Below are positions 23,612-33,077 of a stretch of DNA of 64,000 nucleotides, piece by piece; positions within the stretch are counted from its first letter, which is position 1, and each line of letters begins with the position of its first letter. The position numbers and the translations under genes are program-made. The notes beneath the pieces were generated by a model. That model saw only the letters and a list, made by a program, of their open reading frames with translations, made no database searches and was not told the DNA's origin. Source of the stretch: Planomicrobium sp. CPCC 101110 (GTDB taxonomy: Bacteria; Bacillota; Bacilli; Bacillales_A; Planococcaceae). The DNA lies in contig NZ_VOHD01000008.1 in NCBI RefSeq assembly GCF_007859395.1, positions 186,001 to 250,000 on the forward strand, in the 5' to 3' direction.

Positions 23612-24643
23612 TCATTGGCCAAAAATATCCCCGAATTTCGCTTTGTCGTCTTCACGGGTTTTCAAAAGCTCACCCGTGTCCGCTTCCAGCACGGCCATTT
23701 CATCCAAGGTTTTCAGTCCTTCCGGCGCGTCAATGCCTTCACGGATCGGTGTATAGCCCAGCTCTGATGCCAATTTCTGGCCTTCTTCAGACAAGATGAA
23801 ATCGACAAATGCTTTCGCCGCTTCTTCGTTATCCGTATTTTCCATGATTCCTACCGGCTCTGTGATGACCGGCACGCCTTCTTTCGGATACACCAGCTCA
23901 ACAGGGCTTCCTTCACTCTTCGCGCGTGCTGCCAAGTAATCGACAATCATGCCGTAGTTCTGTTCGCCCATCGCAACGCCTTCAAGCACCGCGCCGTTGC
24001 CTTGTGTAATGGTGATATCGTTCGAACGCAGGCTTTCATACAGTTCCCAGCCCATTCCCTCTTGCTTTGTCATAACTCCAAGATTGTACGCCGCAGCTCC
24101 TGAGTAAAGCGGGCTAGGCATGACAGCCTGGCCTTTTGTTGCTTCATCTGTCAAAATCGTCCAGCTGTCCGGAAGCTCTTTAACATTGTTCGTGTTTACT
24201 ACAATTCCCGTCGCCATTACTTTCGTGCCTGTATAAGCTCCGTCCGGATCCACGAAAGCTTCATCAATCGCTTCAGCTTCCGGGGACTTGTACCCCATCA
24301 GCAAATCCTCTTCCTTGAAGTTTTCGAACGTCACCGAGTCCGCCACCAGCAAGACATCCGCCTGGATGTCCCCTGCCTGATTTTCCGCTTGGATTTTCGA
24401 CACCACTTCTTCTGTGCCAGAACGGAACGTGCTCACTTTCACATCCGGATTTTTTTCGACAAATGCGTTGACGAGCGCCTGTGCGTCTGCGTCCGGCTGA
24501 GATGTATAAAAATCGAGAGTGCCGGAGACCGCTGAACCGCTTTCCGCTTCTGCGCTGTTGCCCACTTCTTCCTGTGTGCTTCCGCATGCCGCCAAAAGCG
24601 CGGTCATCGTAAGAATCCCGACCCCTGAAAAAATCTTATTCAT
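23612..24643 (-). CDS. ABC substrate-binding lipoprotein (iron/2-aminoethylphosphonate type)
   Basis: A 343-residue lipoprotein with signal peptide and lipobox LLAAC (lipidated Cys20), then a two-lobe extracellular solute-binding domain of the class that includes FbpA/FutA (ferric ions) and PhnS (2-aminoethylphosphonate). Landmarks: FYTSQPDADAQAL (about 46-58), the SPLYSGAAAY segment and MVDYLAARAKSEGSP near 235. First gene of a binding protein-permease-ATPase operon. The usual iron-site tyrosine pair is not obvious; with PhoP-like repeats upstream, a phosphonate or other phosphorus substrate is at least as likely as iron. Substrate therefore unassigned. Confidence 0.88.
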   Translation of the reverse strand: MNKIFSGVGILTMTALLAACGSTQEEVGNSAEAESGSAVSGTLDFYTSQPDADAQALVNAFVEKNPDVKVSTFRSGTEEVVSKIQAENQAGDIQADVLLVADSVTFENFKEEDLLMGYKSPEAEAIDEAFVDPDGAYTGTKVMATGIVVNTNNVKELPDSWTILTDEATKGQAVMPSPLYSGAAAYNLGVMTKQEGMGWELYESLRSNDITITQGNGAVLEGVAMGEQNYGMIVDYLAARAKSEGSPVELVYPKEGVPVITEPVGIMENTDNEEAAKAFVDFILSEEGQKLASELGYTPIREGIDAPEGLKTLDEMAVLEADTGELLKTREDDKAKFGDIFGQ

Positions 24644-24682
24644 ATAATTTCCTCCTCTGTTTTCCTGTTTTGCTCTCCTTTC

Positions 24683-24725
24683 AGTGTAGAGCCCTAATGT
24701 GAAGGGATTGTTAAGGAAGCATTAA
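24683..24725 (-). promoter_or_regulatory. PhoP-box-like repeats and promoter upstream of the ABC operon
   Basis: On the minus strand three hexamers repeat with an exact 11-base period: TTAATG (24725-24720), TTAACA (24714-24709) and TTCACA (24703-24698), matching the Bacillus PhoP consensus TT(A/T/C)ACA with five-base gaps. A TACACT -10-like element follows at 24688-24683. The array ends about 40 bases before the binding-protein start. Confidence 0.6.
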
Positions 24726-24834
24726 GAAGTGTGAGGATTGTGCAAAGAATAATGCATGGTTAAAGATATTCTGCCAGGCAGATGCGCTTGTCCACAATAT
24801 TGGTTGGAAGAATGAACAGTTCCGTCAATGCAAT

Positions 24835-24873
24835 AAAAGCCGCACCGACAGATTGTGTCGGGTGCGGCTTTGC
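24835..24873 (-). terminator. Terminator after the DUF1697 gene
   Basis: Stem AAAGCCGCACCCGACA / TGTCGGTGCGGCTTTT on the minus strand (one bulge), followed by ATTG. Confidence 0.8.
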
Positions 24874-24879
24874 CTGCTG

Positions 24880-25419
24880 TTATTCAACTTGCATCAGTTC
24901 ATACAGCTTGCGGACGGTGTTGATGTTCCGGATGGTGACGAGTTTATAAAGCGGAGTGCCGATGATTTTTGCCATTCCGCTTCTTGTGGCCTTGTCCCGG
25001 TCCACCGACCAGAGCACCGCTCCCTGGACATAGTAGACGGAATCAATTTCCGGTTTGGCGGTCAGTCCGTCCAGCACAGATTCCGCGTTGACTTCTTCCC
25101 AAAGAAACAGGACATCGCTTTTCATCGCGTCATCATTGGTCCATTCAGCGGGAATCGCTTCCGCAATCACTCTAAATTCCTCGAAGCTGTAAACCAGCAC
25201 CTTGATCCGCAAACCGAAATGGGTGAAAATCGCCTCTTCCAAAATGGCTGTTATGCCTTTTTTTGAGCGGCTGGCATCGGTGAAGATGATGTTGCCGGAA
25301 TTGATGTACGTTTTGACAGCGGTCATGCCGGCCTCTTCAAACATCCGCTTCAGCATTTTCATGTCTATTTTATTGTTTCCGCCGACGTTGATGCCCCGCA
25401 GCAATGCAACATAAACCAT
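24880..25419 (-). CDS. DUF1697-domain protein
   Basis: A 179-residue soluble protein with the DUF1697 hallmarks: YVALLRGINVGGNNKI at the N-terminus and YINSGNIIF (about 44-52), then TRSGMAKIIGTPLYKLVTIRN near 145-165 (landmarks MAKIIG and TIRNINT). The family is common in soil bacteria and has no established function. The ATG at 25419 follows GAAAGGAGGGG; an in-frame upstream start would overlap that site. Monocistronic. Confidence 0.9.
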   Translation of the reverse strand: MVYVALLRGINVGGNNKIDMKMLKRMFEEAGMTAVKTYINSGNIIFTDASRSKKGITAILEEAIFTHFGLRIKVLVYSFEEFRVIAEAIPAEWTNDDAMKSDVLFLWEEVNAESVLDGLTAKPEIDSVYYVQGAVLWSVDRDKATRSGMAKIIGTPLYKLVTIRNINTVRKLYELMQVE

Positions 25420-25650
25420 AAAATCCCCTCCTTTCAACAAATGGTTCCCAAGTCCGGATCAGACACAAAATGGACACTTACGAAGGAAGCATCCCTTTTG
25501 CTATAGTAGCCTCTAGACCCAACTGACTACTCCCTTTAGTCCGAGTTTACACCTCTCTATCGGTCCGCAACAGTGTATTTTATAATCATTTGCGCGTTGT
25601 TTTTGTGTATAAACCCGGTCGAGTATAAACACTTTGAAAGGAAGAACATC

Positions 25651-26166
25651 ATGCACCAAGAAAAAAGACTGCCGCAAAACGGCAAAGAAGGCTTCTTATA
25701 CGGAGCTATCATCTGTACATTGACCGTGCTGTTGATGGTATCATTCAACGCCATCTACTTTGCCGGCACATTCAACAAGGAAATCGCGTTCGCTATCTTG
25801 AAAATCCTGCCGCTCGTCTGGGTGATTGTCATGATCCTTGAACCGGTTGTGATTGGACGCCTTGCGGAAGCATTGACCGCAAAATTCACTGAGCCGACAG
25901 ACAGCTTCAACTCCAAAGTCCTTTTCCGCATCCTGTTCACCGTTTTAGGGATGTCGATCATCATGACATTTATCGGCGATATCATCAGCAATGGTTTCCA
26001 CGCAGAATTTTTAAGCAACTGGCTGAACAATTGGCCGCGGAATTTTGCGATTGCCTTGATCGCTGAAAGCATTGCCATTCAACCGCTTGCCCGTTTGGCA
26101 ATGGTGAAGCTGCACGAAGCACAGGATAAAAAAGCAGCAGCCGCAGCAAATGCCCAAGCACAGTAA
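25651..26166 (+). CDS. DUF2798-type membrane protein
   Basis: A 171-residue membrane protein with four hydrophobic segments at about 15-35, 42-62, 85-107 and 122-140; the paired-helix pattern and the FNAIYFAGTF and LEPVVIGRLA motifs fit the DUF2798 family. The tail is Ala/Gln/Lys-rich. The ATG at 25651 has AAAGGAAG seven bases upstream; an upstream in-frame start lacks a site. Function unknown. Monocistronic, closed by a strong hairpin overlapping its stop. Confidence 0.75.
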   Translation: MHQEKRLPQNGKEGFLYGAIICTLTVLLMVSFNAIYFAGTFNKEIAFAILKILPLVWVIVMILEPVVIGRLAEALTAKFTEPTDSFNSKVLFRILFTVLGMSIIMTFIGDIISNGFHAEFLSNWLNNWPRNFAIALIAESIAIQPLARLAMVKLHEAQDKKAAAAANAQAQ

Positions 26167-26217
26167 TAAAAGAAGCTTACAGACAATATCCCCTTGTCTG
26201 GAGCTTCTTTTATTATT
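26163..26217 (+). terminator. Terminator after the DUF2798 gene
   Basis: Long stem AATAAAAGAAGCTTACAGAC pairs with GTCTGGAGCTTCTTTTATT (one mismatch), followed by ATTTA. Confidence 0.82.
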
Positions 26218-26341
26218 TACAGATCATTTTTAAGCATATGGCCCTAAAGCCGATTGTTTTCATTTGAATTTTCTGGGGCGTATAATAAAAAAAGCAGCAA
26301 CAATTGTTTTTTCTAAATAATAATTGGAGGATGATTTTATT

Positions 26342-27091
26342 ATGAGTAAAGTTGCGGTTATTACAGGAGCAGGAAGCGGTTTAGGGCAGGCTACAGCAGT
26401 TCGGCTGGCAGAAGAAGGCGTTAACATTGCAGTGGTCGATGTGAATGAAAAAGGCGGCAATGAAACGGTCGAGATGGTGAAGAACTTAGGCCCTGACGCC
26501 ATTTTCATCAAAGCGGATGTTTCAAAAGCCGAAGAAGTTAAAAACTATGTTGATAAAACAGTTGAGCATTTTGGCACCATCGATTATTTCTTCAATAACG
26601 CAGGGATTTCCGGCAGCGGTAAGTACTATTTGGATACCGATATCAAAGAAATCGAACAGATTGTAGGCATTAACTTGATGGGCGCATTGTATGGCGTCCG
26701 CTATGTCGCAGAAGTTATGCTGAAAAACGGCGGCGGTTCGATTGTCAACACCGCTTCAAGCGCAGGCGTCATCGGCCAGGACTCCGTAGTCACTTATTCC
26801 GCGACCAAGCACGGCATCATCGGCATCACGAAGAGCATGGTTGCGGAATACGCAAAAGACGGCCTGCGGGTCAACGCCATTGCGCCAGGGCCAACAGAAA
26901 CACCGATGGTTAAAACGTTCTTCGAAGCCAATCCGGAAATGAAAGCCAATGCAACAGCCGGGATTCCGCAGAAGCGCCTCGGTACTCCTGAAGAAGTCGC
27001 TGAACTCGTTGCATTCTTATTGACATCCAAAGCCCAGTACATCAACGGCGAAGTGATCCGGATTGATGGCGGATTTACGAATACGAAGTGA
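26342..27091 (+). CDS. SDR-family oxidoreductase (glucose-1-dehydrogenase-like)
   Basis: A 249-residue classical short-chain dehydrogenase: cofactor motif TGAGSGLG (about 9-16), NNAG (about 89-92), catalytic Ser in NTASSAG and Tyr-x-x-x-Lys in YSATKHG (about 152-158), then the PG motif (APGPTETPM). An acidic residue at the end of the second strand (VVDVNEK) suggests NAD rather than NADP. The substrate is not predictable. GGAGG lies 11 bases before the ATG; an in-frame TTG at 26324 overlaps this site and is rejected. Monocistronic. Confidence 0.92.
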   Translation: MSKVAVITGAGSGLGQATAVRLAEEGVNIAVVDVNEKGGNETVEMVKNLGPDAIFIKADVSKAEEVKNYVDKTVEHFGTIDYFFNNAGISGSGKYYLDTDIKEIEQIVGINLMGALYGVRYVAEVMLKNGGGSIVNTASSAGVIGQDSVVTYSATKHGIIGITKSMVAEYAKDGLRVNAIAPGPTETPMVKTFFEANPEMKANATAGIPQKRLGTPEEVAELVAFLLTSKAQYINGEVIRIDGGFTNTK

Positions 27092-27109
27092 ATTTCAAAA
27101 CCACATTCC

Positions 27110-27147
27110 GAGCAAACCGCCATCTTTCGGCGGTTTGCTTTTTTTTA
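27110..27147 (+). terminator. Terminator after the SDR gene
   Basis: Perfect stem AGCAAACCGCC / GGCGGTTTGCT with a seven-base loop and a run of eight T. Confidence 0.92.
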
Positions 27148-27232
27148 TGGCCAGCTGTTTTCCTGTCTCCGATTCTCCCCTTCGTATATGGTATTATTAC
27201 AAAAGCAGATATTCATTAAGGAGATTCCTCTT

Positions 27233-28915
27233 ATGATTCAATTTGATAGCACCGATATTCAAAAACAGCTCATTCAGCCAAGCAGTTCGCTGAACTTAAA
27301 AGCGACTATGATTTTATTGATCGGCTCGCTGATTTTAGCTGTTGTCCTGGTGATGGGAGTTTTTCTCAATTATTTTATGACGGATACTTTGGAAGCCCAA
27401 TTGGGCGAGCAGGCCTTGAGTGTAGCGGAGAGTATAGCGCTCAACCCGGCTATTGCCCTGGCATTTTCGGAAGATGATCCAGCGGCTATTATCCAGCCGC
27501 TCGTTTCTCCGATTCAGCAATCGATTGACGCTGAATTCATCGTGGTCGGCAATATGGACGAAATCCGCTATTCGCATCCGAATCCCGGACAGATCGGCCA
27601 AAAGATGGTAGGCGAAGACAACGCACGGGCGCTTTTCTTCGGAGAAACCTACCTTTCCAAAGCGACCGGTTCACTCGGCAATTCGCTGCGCGCCAAAGTC
27701 CCGATCTACTCAGATGACAAAATTATCGGCGTTGTCTCCGTCGGTTTTCTGGCGGATGATATCCAAACACTAATCGGCAACTACAACAAGGAATTATGGC
27801 TGATGCTGCTGTCGATCGGATTGGTCGCCGCCTTGGCGGCCATCGGCATAGCTTCCTATCTTAAGCATAAACTGCACGGGCTGGAGCCTGAAGAAATTTC
27901 CCGGCTATTGCTTCAAAAAGAAACGATTCTGCAATCGACCCACGAAGGCATTATCGCGGTCAATTCGAAAGGACAGATCACCCTTCTTAACCACATGGCA
28001 CAGCAATTGCTGTTTGGCGGTGATGCCTCGGCTGATAAACTGATCGGCGAGCCTATCGGCCGGGTCTTGCCCACTTCCGACCTGCCTGAAATCCTCGCCA
28101 CCCAAAAAAGCCATTATGATAAGGAGCACCGGTATGGCGGCCACGCAGTCTATGTCAATTCAGGCCCGATTTTTTACGAAAACACATTGATCGGAGCCGT
28201 TTCCACTTTCCGCAACAAGACCGAAATCGATCAGCTGACCAAAGAATTATCCCAAGTGAAGCAATACGCCAATGCGCTGCGGGCACAGACGCATGAATTT
28301 TCAAACAAGCTTTATACTATTTCCGGGCTTGTTCATCTAAACAAAAAACAGGAAGTGCTCGAGTTTATCCGCATGGAAAATGACATTCAGCAAGAATGGA
28401 TCCAGCAATTGATCGGCAAAGTTTCAGATCCATTGATCAGCGGCATTTTGCTTGGAAAACTCAATCAGGCGAGCGAACAGCAAGCCAACCTGGCTATCAG
28501 TCCGGACAGCCGCCTCAAAACCCCTTTGACCGATCCGCAGAAGGAGGCACTCCTTGCAGCAATCGGGAACCTTATCGACAATGCGCTTGACGCCGTGAAA
28601 GAAAACCCGGCCGGCAATCGGCGCATTTCGCTGTATTTTACCGATGTCGGAACCGATATTCTGTTGGAAATCGACGATTCTGGACCTGGCATTCCAATGG
28701 AGTCCGAAGGCCGGTTGTTCAACGAAGGCTTTTCATCAAAAACCGGCAAGGACCGGGGCTATGGCTTGAGCACTACTAGACGCTTGGCAATGCTTGCCGG
28801 CGGCGAGTTGCATATGGAAGAAAGCGATCTCGGAGGCGCCTGCTTTGTAGTGTCATTACCAAAAAGGAGAAGTGAAGATGAACGAGAACTTGCACGTTTT
28901 AATCATAGAAGATGA
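27233..28915 (+). CDS. citS: CitA/DcuS-family sensor histidine kinase
   Basis: A 560-residue membrane kinase. A first helix at about 25-47, an extracytoplasmic sCache/PAS sensor (about 48-187) and a second helix (about 189-211) are followed by a cytoplasmic PAS (about 225-335), a dimerisation segment with the phospho-accepting His in LRAQTHEFSNKL and an HATPase domain with NLIDNALDAV, DDSGPGI and GYGLSTTRR. This is the layout of kinases sensing citrate, malate or fumarate. The start at 27233 follows AAGGAG. It overlaps the response-regulator gene by 38 bases and is followed by a CitMHS transporter, the order of B. subtilis citS-citT-citM, so citrate sensing is the best guess (inferred). Confidence 0.85.
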   Translation: MIQFDSTDIQKQLIQPSSSLNLKATMILLIGSLILAVVLVMGVFLNYFMTDTLEAQLGEQALSVAESIALNPAIALAFSEDDPAAIIQPLVSPIQQSIDAEFIVVGNMDEIRYSHPNPGQIGQKMVGEDNARALFFGETYLSKATGSLGNSLRAKVPIYSDDKIIGVVSVGFLADDIQTLIGNYNKELWLMLLSIGLVAALAAIGIASYLKHKLHGLEPEEISRLLLQKETILQSTHEGIIAVNSKGQITLLNHMAQQLLFGGDASADKLIGEPIGRVLPTSDLPEILATQKSHYDKEHRYGGHAVYVNSGPIFYENTLIGAVSTFRNKTEIDQLTKELSQVKQYANALRAQTHEFSNKLYTISGLVHLNKKQEVLEFIRMENDIQQEWIQQLIGKVSDPLISGILLGKLNQASEQQANLAISPDSRLKTPLTDPQKEALLAAIGNLIDNALDAVKENPAGNRRISLYFTDVGTDILLEIDDSGPGIPMESEGRLFNEGFSSKTGKDRGYGLSTTRRLAMLAGGELHMEESDLGGACFVVSLPKRRSEDERELARFNHRR

Positions 28916-29591
28916 CTTCCGTGTAGCCGAAATCAACCGCCAGCTGGTTGAACAAATCGATGGCTTTCAAGTGAAGGCTGTTGCAAAAACTGCAGCTGAA
29001 GCCATAGGATCCTTGAACAGCGGCGGCCGGTTGCCGGAGCTGATTTTACTGGATGTCTTCATTCCAGACCGGACGGGCCTTGAACTGTATTGGGAGATCC
29101 GCCGCACTTTCCCTCAGATTGATATCATCATGCTGTCGGCGGCAAAAGAAACGGCAACCATCGAGGAAGTGTGGCGCGGAGGAGTATTCGATTACCTCAT
29201 CAAACCGGTTGATTTTGAGCGTTTTGAAAAGGCGCTAATACGCTATCGCGAGCAAAAAAACATCTTTTCTTCAAATCAGGAACTGGAACAGTCAGACATC
29301 GACCGGCTGGCAGGCTGGCAGCCAACTCCCTCTCTTTTCCTGCCAGTTCATCGGGATGGCCCGTTGCCCAAAGGCATCGACCAATTGACACTGATCGGTG
29401 TATTGAACATTCTGCAAGAATCAGGGCCACATGGCGTTAATGCCATGGAAACCGGCAAAGCGGTCGGCGTCAGCCGTTCCACCGCACGCCGCTATCTTGA
29501 ACATCTGGTTTCCATCGGCGAAGCAACTGCCCAATTGAATTATGGGGAAATCGGCCGGCCTGAAAGACGCTATGTTCCGTGGACAAAATGA
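28878..29591 (+). CDS. citT: CitB/DcuR-family response regulator
   Basis: A 237-residue regulator with an N-terminal receiver (about 5-122): acidic pocket EDD at 11-13, phospho-acceptor Asp59 in LILLDVFIPD, and Lys in LIKPVDF. The C-terminal part (about 170-235) has a helix-turn-helix typical of the CitB family (GKAVGVSRSTARRYLEHLV). It is the partner of the overlapping kinase and should activate the CitM-like gene 180 bases downstream. The ATG at 28878 is eight bases after AAAGGAG; a GTG at 28872 is too close to that site. Confidence 0.88.
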   Translation: MNENLHVLIIEDDFRVAEINRQLVEQIDGFQVKAVAKTAAEAIGSLNSGGRLPELILLDVFIPDRTGLELYWEIRRTFPQIDIIMLSAAKETATIEEVWRGGVFDYLIKPVDFERFEKALIRYREQKNIFSSNQELEQSDIDRLAGWQPTPSLFLPVHRDGPLPKGIDQLTLIGVLNILQESGPHGVNAMETGKAVGVSRSTARRYLEHLVSIGEATAQLNYGEIGRPERRYVPWTK

Positions 29592-29712
29592 ACAAAACTC
29601 TCAAAAGGTTCATTAGTTCTCTTAGTTGAATAATCTTATTTTTCAAATCTCTCTGTGATAAGTTAAATTCTATAACTTTGAACCAGAGGGATTTTAAAAA
29701 TGAAAACTTTTT

Positions 29713-29726
29713 TGTATGCGTTTTCA
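29713..29726. promoter_or_regulatory. cre-like CcpA site upstream of the citM-like gene
   Basis: The minus-strand reading TGAAAACGCATACA matches the cre consensus TGWAARCGYTWNCW at 13 of 14 positions. It lies 44 bases before the transporter start, in the leader, where binding would block transcription. B. subtilis citM is known to be under CcpA control. Confidence 0.45.
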
Positions 29727-29769
29727 TTTCTCCCTGCAATTCAACTTTCATCCAAAGGGAGGAACTTCT

Positions 29770-31095
29770 ATGTTAAGCATCATCGGTTTATTGACTATCG
29801 TGGTTATTGTCGCCTTGCTCATCAGCAACAAGATCACCCCAATCATCGCACTCGTTCTCGTGCCAATCGCCGCAGCATTTGCGGCAGGTTTTAACTTTTC
29901 CGAAATCGGCGGCTTTTTCAATAGCGGGATTGAATCCGTCATGAGTGTCGTCATCATGTTCATCTTTGCCATCTTGTTTTTTGGAATCATGCAGGATGTC
30001 GGTTTGTTTGACCCATTGATCAATAAAATGATTGCGGTTTCACGCGGAAATGTTATTGCAGTGGCTATCGGAACCGTGTTGATCGCTGCGGTTGCCCAAC
30101 TTGACGGCTCCGGCGCCTCAACATTCCTCATCACGATTCCGGCTTTGCTGCCGCTTTACAAACGCCTGAAAATGAATCCTTATTTGCTGTTATTATTGGT
30201 GGGAACTTCCGCAAGCATCATGAACATGCTGCCATGGGGCGGTCCGCTCGGACGGACAGCAGCCGTTCTTGGCGTCGATGTCACAGAGCTATGGCGCCCG
30301 CTGATCAAAATCCAGGTTATCGGACTCGTGCTGCTGGTTGGTCTTGCAATCTTGCTGGCCCTCCGGGAAAAGCGCATAATTGTCAAACGCGGGGATTTCA
30401 ATGAAGAACTTTTCCAGGAATCCACTCCACTGGCAAAAAATCCTCAAGACGAGGAGGCCTCCTTGAAGGCCGCAGCCCTGCGCCGTCCAAAATTGCTGTG
30501 GGCCAATACACTTTTGGCGCTAGCCGTAATCGGAGTTCTTGTCTGGGGCATCATTCCGGCAGGCTTTGCTTTCATGATCGGGGTCAGCCTTGCTCTGCCA
30601 TTGAACTACCCGAATATGAAAGATCAAATGGACCGGATCAAAGAGCACGCGCCTAACGCTTTGCTGATGGCGGCTATCATCTTGGCAGCAGGTTCTTTCC
30701 TTGGCATTTTGAACGGCACCTTGATGCTCGATTCAATCGCCAACGACCTGGTCAAAATCTTACCGGCTTTTGTTGTACCTTATCTTCACATCATTATCGG
30801 ATTCTTCGGTGTGCCGTTCGATTTACTGCTCAGTACCGATGCCTATTATTTTGCCCTTTTCCCTATCGTCGAACAAGTCGTGACCGGATTTGGTGTATCG
30901 TCCTTGTCCGTCGCCTATACGATGATCATCGGAAACATCATCGGAACTTTCATCAGCCCGTTCTCGCCGGCCCTGTGGCTTGCACTTGGCCTTGCGGGCC
31001 TTGAAATGGGCCGCCACATCCGCTATTCGCTTGCGATCATGTGGACATTCAGTATTGTATTACTGGGGATTTCCTTGTTGATAGGAGTCGCATAA
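29770..31095 (+). CDS. citM: CitMHS-family metal-citrate/proton symporter
   Basis: A 441-residue membrane protein of about twelve helices. CitMHS marks include FFGIMQDVGLFDPL (about 77-90), the conserved AQLDGSGASTFLIT region (about 114-127) and MLPWGGPLGR (about 153-162). The family takes up citrate complexed with divalent metals such as magnesium or calcium; the preferred metal cannot be told here. AAAGGGAGG precedes the ATG. Located directly downstream of a CitA/DcuS-type two-component pair, which supports citrate-induced expression, with a cre-like site between, which suggests glucose repression. Confidence 0.9.
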   Translation: MLSIIGLLTIVVIVALLISNKITPIIALVLVPIAAAFAAGFNFSEIGGFFNSGIESVMSVVIMFIFAILFFGIMQDVGLFDPLINKMIAVSRGNVIAVAIGTVLIAAVAQLDGSGASTFLITIPALLPLYKRLKMNPYLLLLLVGTSASIMNMLPWGGPLGRTAAVLGVDVTELWRPLIKIQVIGLVLLVGLAILLALREKRIIVKRGDFNEELFQESTPLAKNPQDEEASLKAAALRRPKLLWANTLLALAVIGVLVWGIIPAGFAFMIGVSLALPLNYPNMKDQMDRIKEHAPNALLMAAIILAAGSFLGILNGTLMLDSIANDLVKILPAFVVPYLHIIIGFFGVPFDLLLSTDAYYFALFPIVEQVVTGFGVSSLSVAYTMIIGNIIGTFISPFSPALWLALGLAGLEMGRHIRYSLAIMWTFSIVLLGISLLIGVA

Positions 31096-31097
31096 GC

Positions 31098-31138
31098 AAA
31101 AACCCCGTTCCGGTTTCGCGCCGGAACGGGGTTTTGTA
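31098..31138. terminator. Bidirectional terminator between citM-like gene and the peptide ABC ATPase
   Basis: Perfect 15-bp stem AAAACCCCGTTCCGG / CCGGAACGGGGTTTT with a seven-base loop. Confidence 0.9.
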
Positions 31139-31202
31139 TTTGTTCCGCTATGTTATTAGTCCGGCTGATTTAAACTGCAAGTCATTCAGCCGCTTCCTCG
31201 CC

Positions 31203-32942
31203 CTAATTCTTGACTTGCGCTACCCAGTGCCCTGCAGACACTTCAACAAGATTCGAATTCATCAGGTTGTATCGATCTGCAGCCGTCTGTTCCGGCATCA
31301 GAGTCCGCTTTTTCTTCGACTCAATTTTCGGATCAGGAATCGGGATTGCAGACAACAACGATTTCGTGTATTCATGCTGCGGGTTGGAGTACAGTTCTTC
31401 ACTTTCCGCCAGTTCCACAATTTTTCCGGCATACATGACAGCTACACGGTCACTGATATGTTTGACCATCGACAAGTCATGCGCTATAAACAAATACGTC
31501 AACCCGAGCCTATGCTGCAAATCCTCCAGGAGTTCGACAATCTGTGATTGGATCGAAACATCGAGTGCGGACAAGGGTTCATCACAAACGATGAATTTCG
31601 GTTCAACAGCAAGTGCGCGGGCAATGCCGATCCGCTGGCGCTGGCCACCGGAAAATTCATGCGGATACCGCTGAGCATGTGAGGCATCGAGCCCCACCAA
31701 TCCAAGCAGTTCTTCCACCCGCCTTTTTCGTTCTTCTTTGGACGCGCTCAGTTTATGGAGATCCAGCGCTTGCCCGATAATATCGAGCACTTTCAAACGC
31801 GGATCAAGCGAAGAATACGGATCCTGGAAAATCATCTGCATATGGCGCCGCATCGTTTTCATTTCTTTTTTGGACAGCCGGCTGACCGACATCCCTTCAT
31901 ATAGGACATTGCCGCCTGTCGGTTCATGCAGGCGCAGGATTGCGCGCCCCGTGGTCGATTTGCCGGAACCTGATTCCCCCACTAGTCCAAGAGTTTCACC
32001 GGGGCGGATGAAAAATGAAATATCGTCGACAGCTTTAACGGTATTGCCTTTGCCCATATCAAAATGCTGCTTGAGCGATTTCACTTGGAGCAAAGGTTTT
32101 CCTGTTGCATCGCCAACCGGCGCAAGCGGGGTCCGCTTCGGTTTTTTCTTTTCGTCGAGGCGAGGCAATGCATTCAACAATTTTTTTGTGTATGGATGCT
32201 TCGGGTTTTCAAAAATTTCTACAGTCGTTCCGGTTTCTACAATTTCCCCGTCTTTCATGACCGCTACCCTGTCGCACATTCCAGCGACAACACCAAGGTC
32301 GTGCGTGATCAAAATGATGGAGGTCCCAAGTTTTTGCTGGGTGTCTTTCATGACATTCAAAATCTGGGCTTGAATCGTCACATCAAGAGCTGTTGTAGGT
32401 TCGTCCGCGATCAATAGGGTCGGACGGCAAGCAAGGGCGATGGCAATCACGACCCGCTGGCGCATGCCGCCGGAAAATTCGTGCGGGTATTGATGATAGC
32501 GTGCTGCGCTGTCCCGAATTCCCACCAATTTCAGGATTTCAATTGCCTGTTCTTTCGCTTCGGCCTTGGAAATCTTTTGGTGCTTGATCAAACTTTCCGC
32601 GATTTGTTCCCCGATCCGGATGGTTGGATTCAAGGAAGTCATCGGATCCTGAAAAATCATACCGATATCGCGGCCGCGTATGGCCTCCATTTCCTTTTCT
32701 GTTTTATGGGCAAGATTTTCTCCCAAAAACCGGACTTCCCCTTCTTTTATAAACGAAGGAGGCGAAGGCAATAAGCGCATGATTGTACGGGCAGTGACGC
32801 TTTTGCCGCTTCCCGACTCTCCGACAATCCCTAATGTCTCGCCTTTTTTCACTTCAAAGCTCACGCCTCGCACCGCTTCAAACTCTTCTTCTCCTGATTG
32901 GAAGGAGACACGCAAATTATCTACCTTTAAAATAGTTTCCAC
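31203..32942 (-). CDS. Fused double ATPase of a dipeptide/oligopeptide ABC importer (DppD-DppF type)
   Basis: A 579-residue protein with two complete ABC ATPase domains: the first at about 1-265 (Walker A GESGSGKS at 41-48, signature FSGGMRQRV, Walker [13 protein letters not shown]), the second at about 285-560 (Walker [10 protein letters not shown], signature FSGGQRQRI, Walker [13 protein letters not shown]). Each half has the C-terminal extension typical of OppD/OppF. Fused versions such as GsiA drive peptide, glutathione or nickel import. It is divergent from the permease and binding-protein genes at 33.1-37.9 kb, 135 bases away, and is their obvious energy partner. The downstream tail is closed by a strong hairpin. 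Confidence 0.92.
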   Translation of the reverse strand: METILKVDNLRVSFQSGEEEFEAVRGVSFEVKKGETLGIVGESGSGKSVTARTIMRLLPSPPSFIKEGEVRFLGENLAHKTEKEMEAIRGRDIGMIFQDPMTSLNPTIRIGEQIAESLIKHQKISKAEAKEQAIEILKLVGIRDSAARYHQYPHEFSGGMRQRVVIAIALACRPTLLIADEPTTALDVTIQAQILNVMKDTQQKLGTSIILITHDLGVVAGMCDRVAVMKDGEIVETGTTVEIFENPKHPYTKKLLNALPRLDEKKKPKRTPLAPVGDATGKPLLQVKSLKQHFDMGKGNTVKAVDDISFFIRPGETLGLVGESGSGKSTTGRAILRLHEPTGGNVLYEGMSVSRLSKKEMKTMRRHMQMIFQDPYSSLDPRLKVLDIIGQALDLHKLSASKEERKRRVEELLGLVGLDASHAQRYPHEFSGGQRQRIGIARALAVEPKFIVCDEPLSALDVSIQSQIVELLEDLQHRLGLTYLFIAHDLSMVKHISDRVAVMYAGKIVELAESEELYSNPQHEYTKSLLSAIPIPDPKIESKKKRTLMPEQTAADRYNLMNSNLVEVSAGHWVAQVKN

Positions 32943-32997
32943 CTTCTCACACCTGCCTATACATAATTATTAATTTCCATTTCAATATAATAAATCA

Positions 32998-33026
32998 TTG
33001 ACTTCCAAAAATATGTAATTTAAACT
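32998..33026 (+). promoter_or_regulatory. Sigma-A promoter of the peptide-importer operon
   Basis: TTGACT, exactly 17 bases, TAAACT, about 50 bases before the first permease start. The interval is A/T-rich and also must hold the divergent promoter of the ATPase gene. Confidence 0.6.
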
Positions 33027-33077
33027 TTACTATACCAATCGGAATTAAGCAATATTACTTGAAAGGAGGTTGTCCGG

